From Sphacelaria rigidula (taxonomy: Eukaryota; Phaeophyceae; Sphacelariales), in the NCBI GenBank assembly GCA_964200075.2, contig CAXNAA020000176.1:1-25176 (forward strand): DNA of 25,176 nt, read 5' to 3'. Below, piece after piece: positions 17,322 through 25,176 of this stretch. Below the pieces are notes generated by a model that made no database searches, was not told the origin of the DNA, and was given only the letters and a program-made list of their open reading frames with translations. The number at the start of each line of letters is the position of its first letter. Position 1 is the first letter of the stretch. Both the position numbers and the translations under genes were made by a program.

Positions 17322-18579
17322 ATGACGCAAAATTCAAATGGAAATAACCGCGAAATACCCCGATCATGCGGCACTTCGTCTGGCCTTGCTCGCCGGGGGT
17401 AGAGATCGTTCTTCGCCACCACTCCGGTTGCCTCCACTGGTGGACCAGAACTCATCGCCCTCGGTGGTCCTCGTCGTCGTGACTCCCGGCACTCCGTGGG
17501 TGGTCGGTCATCTACGTCTACACCTCTTACCCGAGAGAGTTTACGTGCAGAGCATACGTCTTTCATGGGTCGGCAGCAAGATTCTTTGCCCAGTACTGGT
17601 CAACGGCAGCAACAGCGCCAACAAGCCGCCAGGGATCGCAGAAACGCCAACCTTCGCACAAGGCGACAAGCGATGAGGTGTGTTGTCCGATTTTAAGCGT
17701 AGATTCACGATATAGTACACAGCCGTACTACAGTACACTGAGCAGTACATGCGGTAGATATATAGATTTGCATACCACTCCGGACAAGGTTTTGACGGAT
17801 ACTGCTGTATCAGAGAGCTTCGATGAGGTGTGTTTTCCGATTACCATTTTGTGCTGCACAGTCGTACTGCAGTCCAGCAGGATACTACAGTACACTGAGC
17901 AGTACATGCGGTAGATATATAGATTTGCATACCACTCCGGACAAGGTTTTGACGGATACTGCTGTATCAGAGAGCTTCGATGAGGTGTGTTTTCTAATTA
18001 CCATGCTGTGCTGCACAGTCGTACTGCAGTCCAGCAGGATACTACAGTACACTGAGCAGTACATGCGGTAGATATATAGATTTGCATACCACTCCGTTCA
18101 AGGTTTTGACGGATACTGCTGTATCAGAGAGCTTCGATGAGGTGTGTCTTCCAATTATCATGTTGTGCTACACAGTCGTACTGCAGTACAGCAGGATACT
18201 GCTGTATCAGAGAGCTTCGATGAGGTATGTTTTCAAATTACCATGCTGTGCTACACAGTCGTAGTGCAGTACAGCAGTACATACCATAGATGGACAATAG
18301 TCTACAACTTTCGACTAACAGCTCTCGCACCCCCTCCCATCCTCTCTTCCTCCTGCTTCGTGTCGTCGCCACCTTACATTGCTATGCAGGAACTACCTAA
18401 TACGCACAAGCCCTCAGCTCAAGATCAACCTCAGCACCAACGTCGTCTCCTGCCTACGACATTCTTCAACTTCGTTTCTCGTAAATTGCAGAGCGCGATA
18501 CCTGTACGGAGTTCTTCTCTCATACAGCGCGTGGCTGATGGCTTTTGTGCCTTCTGTCCTTCGTTTGCAAGTTTATTAG
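17322..18579 (+). CDS. Possible two-exon gene, Arg/Gln-rich, with an in-frame stop
   Basis: The frame 17322-17677 starts at ATG (MTQNSNGNNREIPRSCG), has one TAG at 17400-17402, then stays open through a Ser/Thr-rich part to a basic Gln/Arg-rich stretch (QRQQQRQQAARDRRNANLR) and ends GATGAG|GTGTGT. An acceptor after GCTATGCAG at 18389 gives a phase-matched second exon, 18390-18579, reading NYLIRTSPQLKINLS to a TAG. Translation could also begin at ATG 17565 (MGRQQDSLPS), below the stop. The intron would be 712 bp and consist mostly of the tandem array. No family was recognised. The stop makes a pseudogene or an internal start about equally likely. Confidence 0.33.
17671..18290 (+). repeat. 157-bp tandem array with truncated ends
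   Basis: CGATGAGGTGTG recurs at 17671, 17821, 17978 and 18135, then as CGATGAGGTATG at 18218, giving spacings of 150, 157, 157 and 83. AGATTTGCATACCACTCCG recurs at 17764, 17921 and 18078. The last unit is shortened by an internal deletion. The unit includes GTAC-rich palindromic DNA (CAGTACACTGAGCAGTACAT). Period 157 is not a multiple of three, so the repeated peptide seen in translation is not one continuous coding repeat. Confidence 0.93.
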
Positions 18580-18706
18580 TACGTACCCGGATATCTTGCA
18601 CGGGGTTCGCGTCTCCTGCAGCAGGCACCTGCTGACTTTTGTGTCCTCTCTACGGGAAGCTTTTTTTTCTTTGCCTTGTTTTCGTAATCAATCACGTATC
18701 ACAACG

Positions 18707-19335
18707 AGTGTAGCCCGTACCTGTCTCCTCTCATTCCAATTGTAAGGGTTTACTACCCTCCTTTTCCTTTGGTTTACCGAGGTTTTCAGTGCTTTTCCTT
18801 CGAGTTGGTGTGGACTTGTCGTCGGTGCGAATTACACTTCTCCTAGTATGCTCTACAAACTTGATTGTTGTGCTTTCAGATGTCTGTGCACATATTATGT
18901 GCCTCCTACGGTTTCATCTATCTTACGCATACGCCTTGCCTGCGATAGAACCGTGCCTACAGGCACCATAGCTCCGCTGCTTTCGCCATATTTACTTCCT
19001 AGTACTTGGCCCTTCAGTGTCCAGTGTAGCCCGTACCTGTCTCCTCTCTTTCCAATTATAAGGGTTTACCACCCTCCTTTTGCTTTAGTTTACCGAGGTT
19101 TTCAATGCTTTTCATTCGAGTTGGTGTGGACTTGTCGGTGCGAATTGCACTTCTCCTGGTATGCTCTACAAACTTGATTGTTGTGCTTCCAGATGTCTGT
19201 GCACGTATTATGCGCCTCCTACGGTGTCATCTATCTTGCGCATCCGCCTTGCCTGCGATAGAACCGTGCCTACAGATTTCTAACCTCTGCTGCTTTTGCT
19301 ATGTTTACTTACTAGTACTTGGCCTTTCAGTGTCT
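18707..19335 (+). repeat. 316-bp tandem duplication
   Basis: AGTGTAGCCCGTACCTGTCT begins copies at 18707 and 19023, and the second ends at about 19335 at the next TTCAGTGTC. Identity is high with a 3-base indel (GTCGTCGGT against GTCGGT). Each copy carries a hydrophobic frame (MLF-RVGVDLS), but most base differences change amino acids, so there is no sign of protein constraint. It lies in a pyrimidine-rich plus strand covering about 18310-19850. Confidence 0.9.
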
Positions 19336-20305
19336 TCCTTGTTTTCTTTTGGCTTTCCTCTTTCCACCTCTTGTCGTAGGACTAAAGTCGCACCTTTTCC
19401 TCTCTTGTTGTGTCGGATGTGGCGTGCACACAGGAAGACCACTTGTAGTGAGACACAACTTGTTCTTGTGCTGTAGCTTTTGGTGCTGCATGTAGTCACA
19501 CACTACTTCAGCCGTTGTCGGTCCTGTGTTTGACTACACGCAGCACGTTGCTGCTCATCATAGGGTCTGGTTAACACGCGACTTTATCACATATGTATGC
19601 ACATCGTCTAAACTGCGGGGATCGCATTTGTCTAAGACATTTTTCTCAGTTCTTCCCTTGCATCGGGTATCCTTTCCCCTCTGCTCTTTGCGCCAACACA
19701 TTTCCAGTAATGCTCACCACCTTCCTATCTACCTCTTCTTTTCGGATACCATCGCCGCATATCTGCTATCACCATCTCTCCTCATAATATCCGACCGGGT
19801 ACATATCATTTTTCATTTCCTTTTATTAGCATAGACTACATCCCTCTTCTTCTCGCTACAATCTACACCGGACGATTCAAGGGGTGAAGGGGGGGCGGGG
19901 GGACACTGAGAGAACAGCACGCCGCTTGCCACGAGCGTGCCTTTCCAATTGAAGTATATGGCAGCTACAAACAAGATGTCATACCATCCATGAACAATTT
20001 GCAAGTATATGCGGTCTGCTCAGGTGTACAACAATTTCAGACCTCTGAGTAACCGACAAAACACATGTGTATCAATAAGGGACGGGAAGGGGTTTTATGA
20101 CATGCAGCTGGTAGGGCGTCTTGTGCACATCACTGTACCGTAGAATAGTGACAGTATGCCCGCAAAGACAGGCACGGCGTACACTACTGTCTGCAGGGGA
20201 TAGCGATGACACACCGATTGTGCGTTGTTTTATTTAGCCTGTAGTGAGAAGTGCGAGCTGCCTTGACTGCAATGTGTGTAGAGGCATGCAGTGCAAGATG
20301 AAAGC
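19336..20305. other. Pyrimidine-rich then unremarkable stretch
   Basis: Up to about 19850 the plus strand stays C/T-rich with short hydrophobic frames typical of such composition. A G-rich tract lies at 19885-19901. No gene, RNA or repeat is supported. Confidence 0.4.
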
Positions 20306-20680
20306 ATGCTCGAGGTGTGCCAGCACGGTCCCGAAAATACGATGACTGCGAAAGCACAGGCAAAGACTATTTTGTTTGAGTTTGTCACAGGAGTGGTAGA
20401 ATCGGTCGTGGGCCCCCGTGTAACAAACGAGCCCAAGGAAGTGATAAAACACCAGACATGCACCCTGGACTTGGCTCTCAAAACTTCTTGGGGTTCCTCT
20501 GCACTAACATCTGTTCTAATTCTTGACATGAGCGTGTTGATACTTGAAATAAACAACTATTTCGACCCCCCCGCGCTTACTATGCGCCATGGACATCTGA
20601 GGCGACCTTGCAGGGAAGGGGGTGTTCAGAGTCTAAAAATGACACCCATGCGCCAATCGGCCGCCTTTCATTTCGTGTGA
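20306..20680 (+). CDS. Unknown ORF, 124 residues
   Basis: From the ATG at 20306 the frame reads MLEVCQHGPENTMTAKAQAK, continues with balanced charge (VTNEPKEVIKHQ) and a short hydrophobic stretch (LTSVLILDMSVLILEI), and ends at a TGA. The composition is more protein-like than neighbouring frames. No domain was recognised, and the minus strand is also partly open here. Confidence 0.25.
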   Translation: MLEVCQHGPENTMTAKAQAKTILFEFVTGVVESVVGPRVTNEPKEVIKHQTCTLDLALKTSWGSSALTSVLILDMSVLILEINNYFDPPALTMRHGHLRRPCREGGVQSLKMTPMRQSAAFHFV

Positions 20681-21151
20681 TTTCCGGAGGTTCAGAAAAG
20701 CTGTTTTTGATGGAGAGACGAATCCCTGCATAGGAAAAGACGTTGCCATGCAAATGCCGCGAGTCGGAGATATTCGTACAGTAGTCGCGATAGCTGCAGC
20801 ACATGTCTGTGGTGAACACACACAGCAGTTGTAAGACAGCTGAACGCCCTGGCGTATGTCTTTGGGGTGAACGTGCTGTAAGCGGTGCTTGAGGTTGTTT
20901 TGACTTTTTGTCAGGTTTACGGGAAAGAATCCCCTACCTTTAACAACCAACTGTGCAGGGCGAGCACATCAAATTGATTCCCACACACACCACAATCAAC
21001 GCGCATGAAAGTGCAGTGGTGAGCTTGTCCTCCCGGGGAACCTCTGCTGGTCAAGCGGGAGCTCTTGGCGTTGAGAATTGGGTAAGGAAAGGCGACCTCG
21101 GTCGGCTTTGCGTTCTGAGCATGTAAGGAACATAATACCTCATAGCTTAAC

Positions 21152-21232
21152 GTCGATGTGTCCGAGTGGTCAAGGAGATGGACTTGAAATCCATTGTGAT
21201 ATCACACGCGGGTTCAAATCCCGTCGTCGACG
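21152..21232 (+). tRNA. tRNA-Ser(UGA)
   Basis: An 81-nt type II tRNA without intron. The acceptor stem GTCGATG pairs with CGTCGAC (one wobble), with discriminator G as expected for eukaryotic Ser. D stem TCC/GGA. Anticodon arm ATGGA-CTTGAAA-TCCAT gives anticodon TGA. The long variable arm TGTGA/TCACA is diagnostic of Ser. T arm GCGGG-TTCAAAT-CCCGT. The A box (TGTCCGAGTGG) and B box (GGTTCAAATCC) are intact. No encoded CCA, as in eukaryotic nuclear genes, and no clear T-run terminator directly downstream. Confidence 0.97.
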
Positions 21233-21244
21233 TTAAATTCTCTT

Positions 21245-21557
21245 GCCGTACCCCGGTGGTCGAATAGCACAACTAAACCCCGTAGGGCGAGAAAAACGGA
21301 GGTTTGCTCCCCGCCAGATGCGTCTAGTTTGGCTTTTATCTCGCAAATAAATGATATCCGTGGTTAAAGGGTGAGGACGTGAGTAGCGAAAATAATATCT
21401 TGGCTGAGTTTGTTCGACGACAGTCGACGCGGTGCGAGGGTGCTGATCCGATCCGCGATCCCAAGATGTAGGCCGTGTAGCGAGGGAGAAACGAGTTGAG
21501 TCCTTGACACCACGGACTCGTTCCAAGGAAGGGGAGACGTCAGATGTGAGAAAAAAA
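21245..21557 (+). mobile_element. tRNA-derived SINE copy next to the tRNA gene
   Basis: It starts 12 bp after the tRNA with GCCGTACCCCGGTGGTCGAA (A-box-like), has a decayed B box GGTTTGCTCCCC about 52 nt on, and then the shared body GTGAGGACGTGAG, GCGGTGCGAGGGTGC, TCCTTGACACCACGGACTCG and AAGGAAGGGGAG. It ends in seven A at 21551-21557. The head is not copied from the adjacent tRNA-Ser: it lacks the long variable arm and differs throughout. Confidence 0.65.
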
Positions 21558-22464
21558 TCCGCCCGCTCAACCATGCATAATATAAACGTGAATCTCGCGA
21601 ACAATCCGTCGAAGCGTCCACCCGCCCTGTTAGCGGATTGTCTACGGTAAGATCATCTAAACCGGCGGGATTGTCATAGGCCGGGTTCTCGGCACAGAAG
21701 TCCGTGGGCGCCAAAAGCATCAATTATCCGAAAAACTTTGGAGAGACGGGTAGTGAGTGACCTCCTTCCCAACAATTTTTTCAACGAAATCAGTTTCCGA
21801 ATATGTTACTTCTGACTTGAGTTTAGCAGTTTATACACCAAGATGGAAGCGCCCGCTAGCGTGATTCTTGTCGCATTACATTTGCTGTACGAGTACTTAC
21901 TGTGACGGTACCGTTTAGCATGCTGCTGTCGTTTGTGCGTGCATGCATGCATACAGCAGTGTGCTGCAACTGTGTGTACTGCTTCTGCACCGTACACTAT
22001 GTGTGCCGCCTATACTGTGCTGCGTGCAGCTGTACTTCCATAAATGTGGGTAGCTGCAGGGTACTTGATGGGAAGTGTCTTTGATGAACCCCGATCCGGA
22101 CGAACTTTGATGTCTCCAGCACATACTCTGCTGCTGGGGATGAGATGGGCGGCACCTCTTGGGGGGGAAATGCCGATCTATATCCTTAAAAACGCCCCAC
22201 GATAAAGTGCTTGAGAAACAGTCCCTTTGAAAGTCCTCTAGCTTTTTCTAGAGAGTTTTTGTTGGATCAAACAACGGTTTTAAATCGCTCCCCACCCCGA
22301 CGGGGTCAGAGGGTCAAGGCCACATTTAGGGAAGGGTTTGATTATTCCTACTTGGAGTTTCGGTTTGGAATTTGTTCTACAAATTTTGGCCCCAAACTAG
22401 AAAATATTCCCACAACGCATCATAGATAGACCCTATGCATCACCCGAGGAGTTCATGCCTCATC
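21558..22464. other. No supported gene
   Basis: The minus frame 21720-21558 reads MLLAPTDFCAENPAYDNPAG and looks protein-like, but it runs straight into the SINE, so a full ORF is unlikely. GTAC- and TGC-rich tracts occur at 21885-22070. A segment at 22200-22430 resembles the AT-rich repeats of the left half in texture only. Confidence 0.35.
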
Positions 22465-22715
22465 TGTCCGATTCGCTAGACTTCGGGATCTCGAAGTGGT
22501 TTCTCAAGGAATATCCAGCTGAAAATGATAAATAACAGTGAAGACGATGGATGAATGTCACTTGAGACAGGGGATCATGCATCTCTCATTGCTCCAATTC
22601 GCTAGGTCTCGGGATCTCACAATCGTTTCTCTTGGATATTCAGCTGAAAATGATGAACAGTGAAGACGATAGGGGGATGCCACTTCAGGCAGGGGACCAC
22701 ACATCTTTCATTGCA
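22465..22715 (+). repeat. 126-bp tandem duplication
   Basis: ATTCGCTAGACTTCGGGATC at 22471 pairs with ATTCGCTAGGTCTCGGGATC at 22597. The shared order continues through CAGCTGAAAATGAT, CAGTGAAGACGAT, GTCACTTGAGACAGGGG / GCCACTTCAGGCAGGGG and CTCATTGC / TTCATTGC. Divergence is about 20 percent with small indels, so this is an older duplication than the array at 17.7 kb. Confidence 0.82.
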
Positions 22716-23277
22716 GGATAAGGGGTGGGTACGAGTTTATTGAGGCGAAACAGGGTCCAACTCACAGTCTGTCTCTTGGGGGAGGGAAATGGCAGAGCTT
22801 GTGCGAAAAGCTTGTCAATCATACATCGTGTAGTATCGGTGAGGTTGAAAATATACAGCAGAAAACGGAAAGGGGTACCGATACATCACTCTGTAGCAGT
22901 GTACAAATACTGCAGATTGAGGGAAAAGTTACGGGAGTGGTCGAACGCGCCAGGGTTCAAATCACGATCCCATTGATGAAGTCGTGAAGGAGCTAATGCG
23001 AAAAGTTGGCATGCCATGTTTGGAATATTCTGCACCGAACTAGTCTCCCTTTGTCCTGCAAAACAAAAACTAGTCTACAGTCTGGGTAACTCACTTTTTT
23101 TTAGGCTTGCAATGTTGCCATAGTCACATGACACATGGCACGGTAGTACACGAGAACAAGAACCAAGCTACCATAGCAAAATGCAAACATTAGCCCATAC
23201 ATTGCTCTGAAGCAATACTAACTACTGAAGCCGTAGCTCAAATGTACTCCCGTGTAGGGCACGGATCCAGCAGATGG
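22716..23277. other. No supported gene
   Basis: Short frames only. A motif TACGGGAGTGGTCGAAC followed at once by GGGTTCAAATCA (22929-22968) looks like tRNA A and B boxes, but they are too close together and no arms can be drawn. Confidence 0.35.
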
Positions 23278-23740
23278 TCAAGCAGCAGACAGTTTCGCAT
23301 TTGCAAGCTTGTACAAGAGTACCTCTCCCCATGAGGTCATGTTGGAAAGTGAGATGTGGTGCGGTTGTTTTCTTATCGTCTGAGTTGCTCGCCAGATTGT
23401 AATCCCATCCGCAAGCTCGTCCTGTAGCTCGCGCCTAATGATAATCGCAACCGTAGCGGCAGCGGCCCACCAAACGGCAGCAGCAGGCAATACTTGAATC
23501 TCCGCGCATCGATTGGACAATGATTTCAAGTGATGGTCGTTGTTGCTGCTTCTCAGCAAGAAGAGAATGAGAGGGGAAGGTGATTCAATAATAATGAAGT
23601 CAGTGTCCCATAGCCTTCCCGTCGCATTATATGTACAAAAGAGGTTGAGTCGACATTCCCACCACGAACGTTCGCCCCGAAGAACGGGAAGGTGGGCGAA
23701 ATGTTTACCGCAAGGGGAGTGAATGACTCCCCGGCAACAT
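23278..23740 (-). CDS. Possible small two-exon membrane protein
   Basis: Exon 2 (23551-23278) follows a very strong pyrimidine tract (CCTTCCCCTCTCATTCTCTT) ending CTGAG, and encodes a product ending LYKLANAKLSAA before TGA. It contains an Ala/Trp/Ile-rich hydrophobic segment (VLPAAAVWWAAAATVAIII) followed by RRELQDELADG, which fits one membrane span with a charged flank. A short exon 1 (23740-23709), ATG reading MLPGSHSLPL with GTAAAC donor, is phase-compatible across a 157-bp intron. The product is about 100 residues. Exon 2 is also open upstream in frame to 23796, so an unspliced product is the alternative. No family was recognised. Confidence 0.33.
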
Positions 23741-25176
23741 TGAAGAACTTCATTTCGGGGGAAAGTATGGTATAAACGCATGAGTTTGGGCAACAAATAC
23801 TAAACCCCACCTATGTCAAAACCTTCAACAGCGAAGGACGATGTAGCTAGCGATCGTTGCCGAGGCAAAAAAACATCAATGCACCAACAATAGAAATGTC
23901 AGTCAGCATGCCTTTAGTGACAGCGATCGATGGTGTGTGTTCTCGAGGGCAAATCTCTGGTCTCAGTAGGCGCCGTTCCAGCAGCAGAGAGAGTCAGTTA
24001 ACAGATCACGTCGGTATCTACAAACTTCGCGATGCTCGCTTCGTATGGTGTCGTCGTCCACCCATATTGTACTTACTGGACACGAGCCCCTCGGACTAAA
24101 GTTGACTCGGAATTCCTTCCCCATCCACGGTTTGACCCTCAGGGTAAGTCATCCGAGTCCTTCATTCTTTTTTCAATTGAAAATCGTCCCTTCCGAACAG
24201 GTGACCACCCACGGCGATCAAAGGGACGATCTGGGTCTCGAATCCACTTTTGAAGTGCAAATTATGCCAATTCAACATATGGCCCATCCTAGCCTTGGAT
24301 GGATCAACCCTTCGAGCGCAGCGTCTCGTTTCGGTACAATATTTTCGAGTGACCGTCCCACGGGAGAAGTGCACATGCACCATGTTATTTCCGCGTTTTA
24401 AACACGGTACAGTTCTCTCCTTGAGCCCTACCAACTGCAGGCCGAGGATCTTCCCCCCCCCCTACGCCCTCGGAGGCCCTCGAGCATATAAAACCCCTAT
24501 GTGGATAACAGAAACCCTGTTGTCCCCGTTTCATCAGTATACCCGATTGAACAATGCCTTTACCCCCAAGGGATCGCCTGTGCACGAGCTCAATGCCGAA
24601 GGGTTTTTCTCTCCGTTCTCTCTGGCGCCGGCGGCCGTGGGTTTTTGGTGTCTGGATCTGAGTTTCTAGTGGCATGGTGGATGAAAAAACGCCCCTGCTG
24701 TACGACTTACTAACACACCCTGCATACACTGGACTACACTGCACTGCTCATCGAAAAGACTTTTCTGAGAAAGTCCTCCGGGTCGAGATTTTAAACGGTT
24801 CGATGCTTTCCCCTCAGTTCAGTGAGCTTGGAAGGCTGTATCTTCTTGCTAACTCTTGACGTGGGTTTCGGTAGAGGAATGCTTTTCTCAACGGGTTTTA
24901 GTACATTTTCATATGTGTGTCGTGTTCTCATCCCATCTATTCTTCTACTGGACGCTAGTCTACACCTGACGATACATGTGAGCGCATCAGCCGGGATCAT
25001 ACCGGAGGGTCAACACAGGATTCCTTGTTTTAGTTTTGTTTTTTGGTACCCAGCGGTCCCTTCCCTCGCCGATCGTGGAGTCGAATTTTGGGTACCCACG
25101 ATACAGTTACAGGCTGGGCCAACCTACAAGCGGATTCGAACTTTGCAGGCGAATTCGCATTTTTTTTCTTGGAGTT
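23741..25176. other. Right end, no confident gene
   Basis: The plus frame 24045-24401 ends with a protein-like stretch (LGLESTFEVQIMPIQHMAHP) after a possible 57-bp GTAAGT...ACAG intron near 24144-24200, but its upstream part is unconvincing. Overlapping plus and minus frames at 24250-24744 look like chance. An isolated B-box-like AGTTCGAATCC lies on the minus strand near 25130-25142, too close to the edge to interpret. Confidence 0.35.

Noticed and set aside
17678-18071. Peptide repeat YIDLHTTPDKVLTDTAVSES as a repeat protein
   Set aside because: The DNA period of 157 is not divisible by three; the peptide appears only in separate, stop-broken frames.
18789-19476. Duplicated hydrophobic protein in the 316-bp repeat
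   Set aside because: Most differences between the copies are amino-acid changing, so no coding constraint is visible.
21364-21720. 119-residue minus-strand ORF
   Set aside because: More than half lies inside the SINE; only the N-terminal part could be an exon.
22600-22680. C/D snoRNA (ATGATGA C box in the tandem unit)
   Set aside because: No matching D box or terminal stem, and the first tandem copy lacks the C box.
22929-22968. tRNA-Leu-like A and B boxes
   Set aside because: The boxes are about 20 nt apart and no acceptor, anticodon or T stem can be formed.

Overview
This is eukaryotic nuclear DNA from a gene-poor, repeat-rich draft scaffold; ten Ns mark an assembly gap at 5350-5359. Three things show it is eukaryotic: a multi-exon ankyrin gene with GT-AG introns whose phases chain together, a type II tRNA-Ser(UGA) with internal A and B boxes, and tRNA-derived SINEs. 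The ankyrin repeat wording, long repeat-filled introns and many GTAC-rich stretches suggest a stramenopile, most likely a brown alga. The lineage is inference.

Left half (1-11543). I can assemble seven exons of one minus-strand gene: 11543-11244, 11129-11092, 3729-3621, 1094-1023, 924-894, 693-562 and 396-203. They encode a non-repetitive N-terminus of about 100 residues, a degenerate first ankyrin unit and then at least four ankyrin repeats. The last three complete or starting units keep an exact 33-residue period across a splice junction. The gene runs off the left edge. Its second intron is about 7.4 kb. That intron holds a nested cluster of inverted repeats (4608-7605, including a 0.48 kb hairpin element at 6606-7087), another copy of the same repeat family (about 9560-9990), a TA microsatellite, a 29-base C run and a few orphan ORFs.

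Middle (11544-19340). An ORF on the same strand lies just upstream of the ankyrin gene (12523-12149). A plus-strand frame with a single in-frame stop follows (12946-13539), then a minus-strand SINE (15380-15078). A possible two-exon plus-strand gene (17322-18579) has a putative intron built largely of a 157-bp tandem array that repeats the exon/donor boundary. A 316-bp tandem duplication lies in a pyrimidine-rich stretch after it.

Right part (19341-25176). There is a weak ORF (20306-20680), the intact tRNA-Ser(UGA) gene (21152-21232) with a plus-strand SINE starting 12 bp after it (21245-21557), a 126-bp tandem duplication (about 22465-22715), and a possible small two-exon membrane-protein gene on the minus strand (23740-23278). 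The last 1.4 kb holds nothing I can name.

No bacterial-type operons, CRISPR arrays, rRNA or recognisable transposase or reverse transcriptase domains were seen. The repeats are non-autonomous. Apart from the ankyrin gene and the tRNA, the protein-coding calls are tentative.
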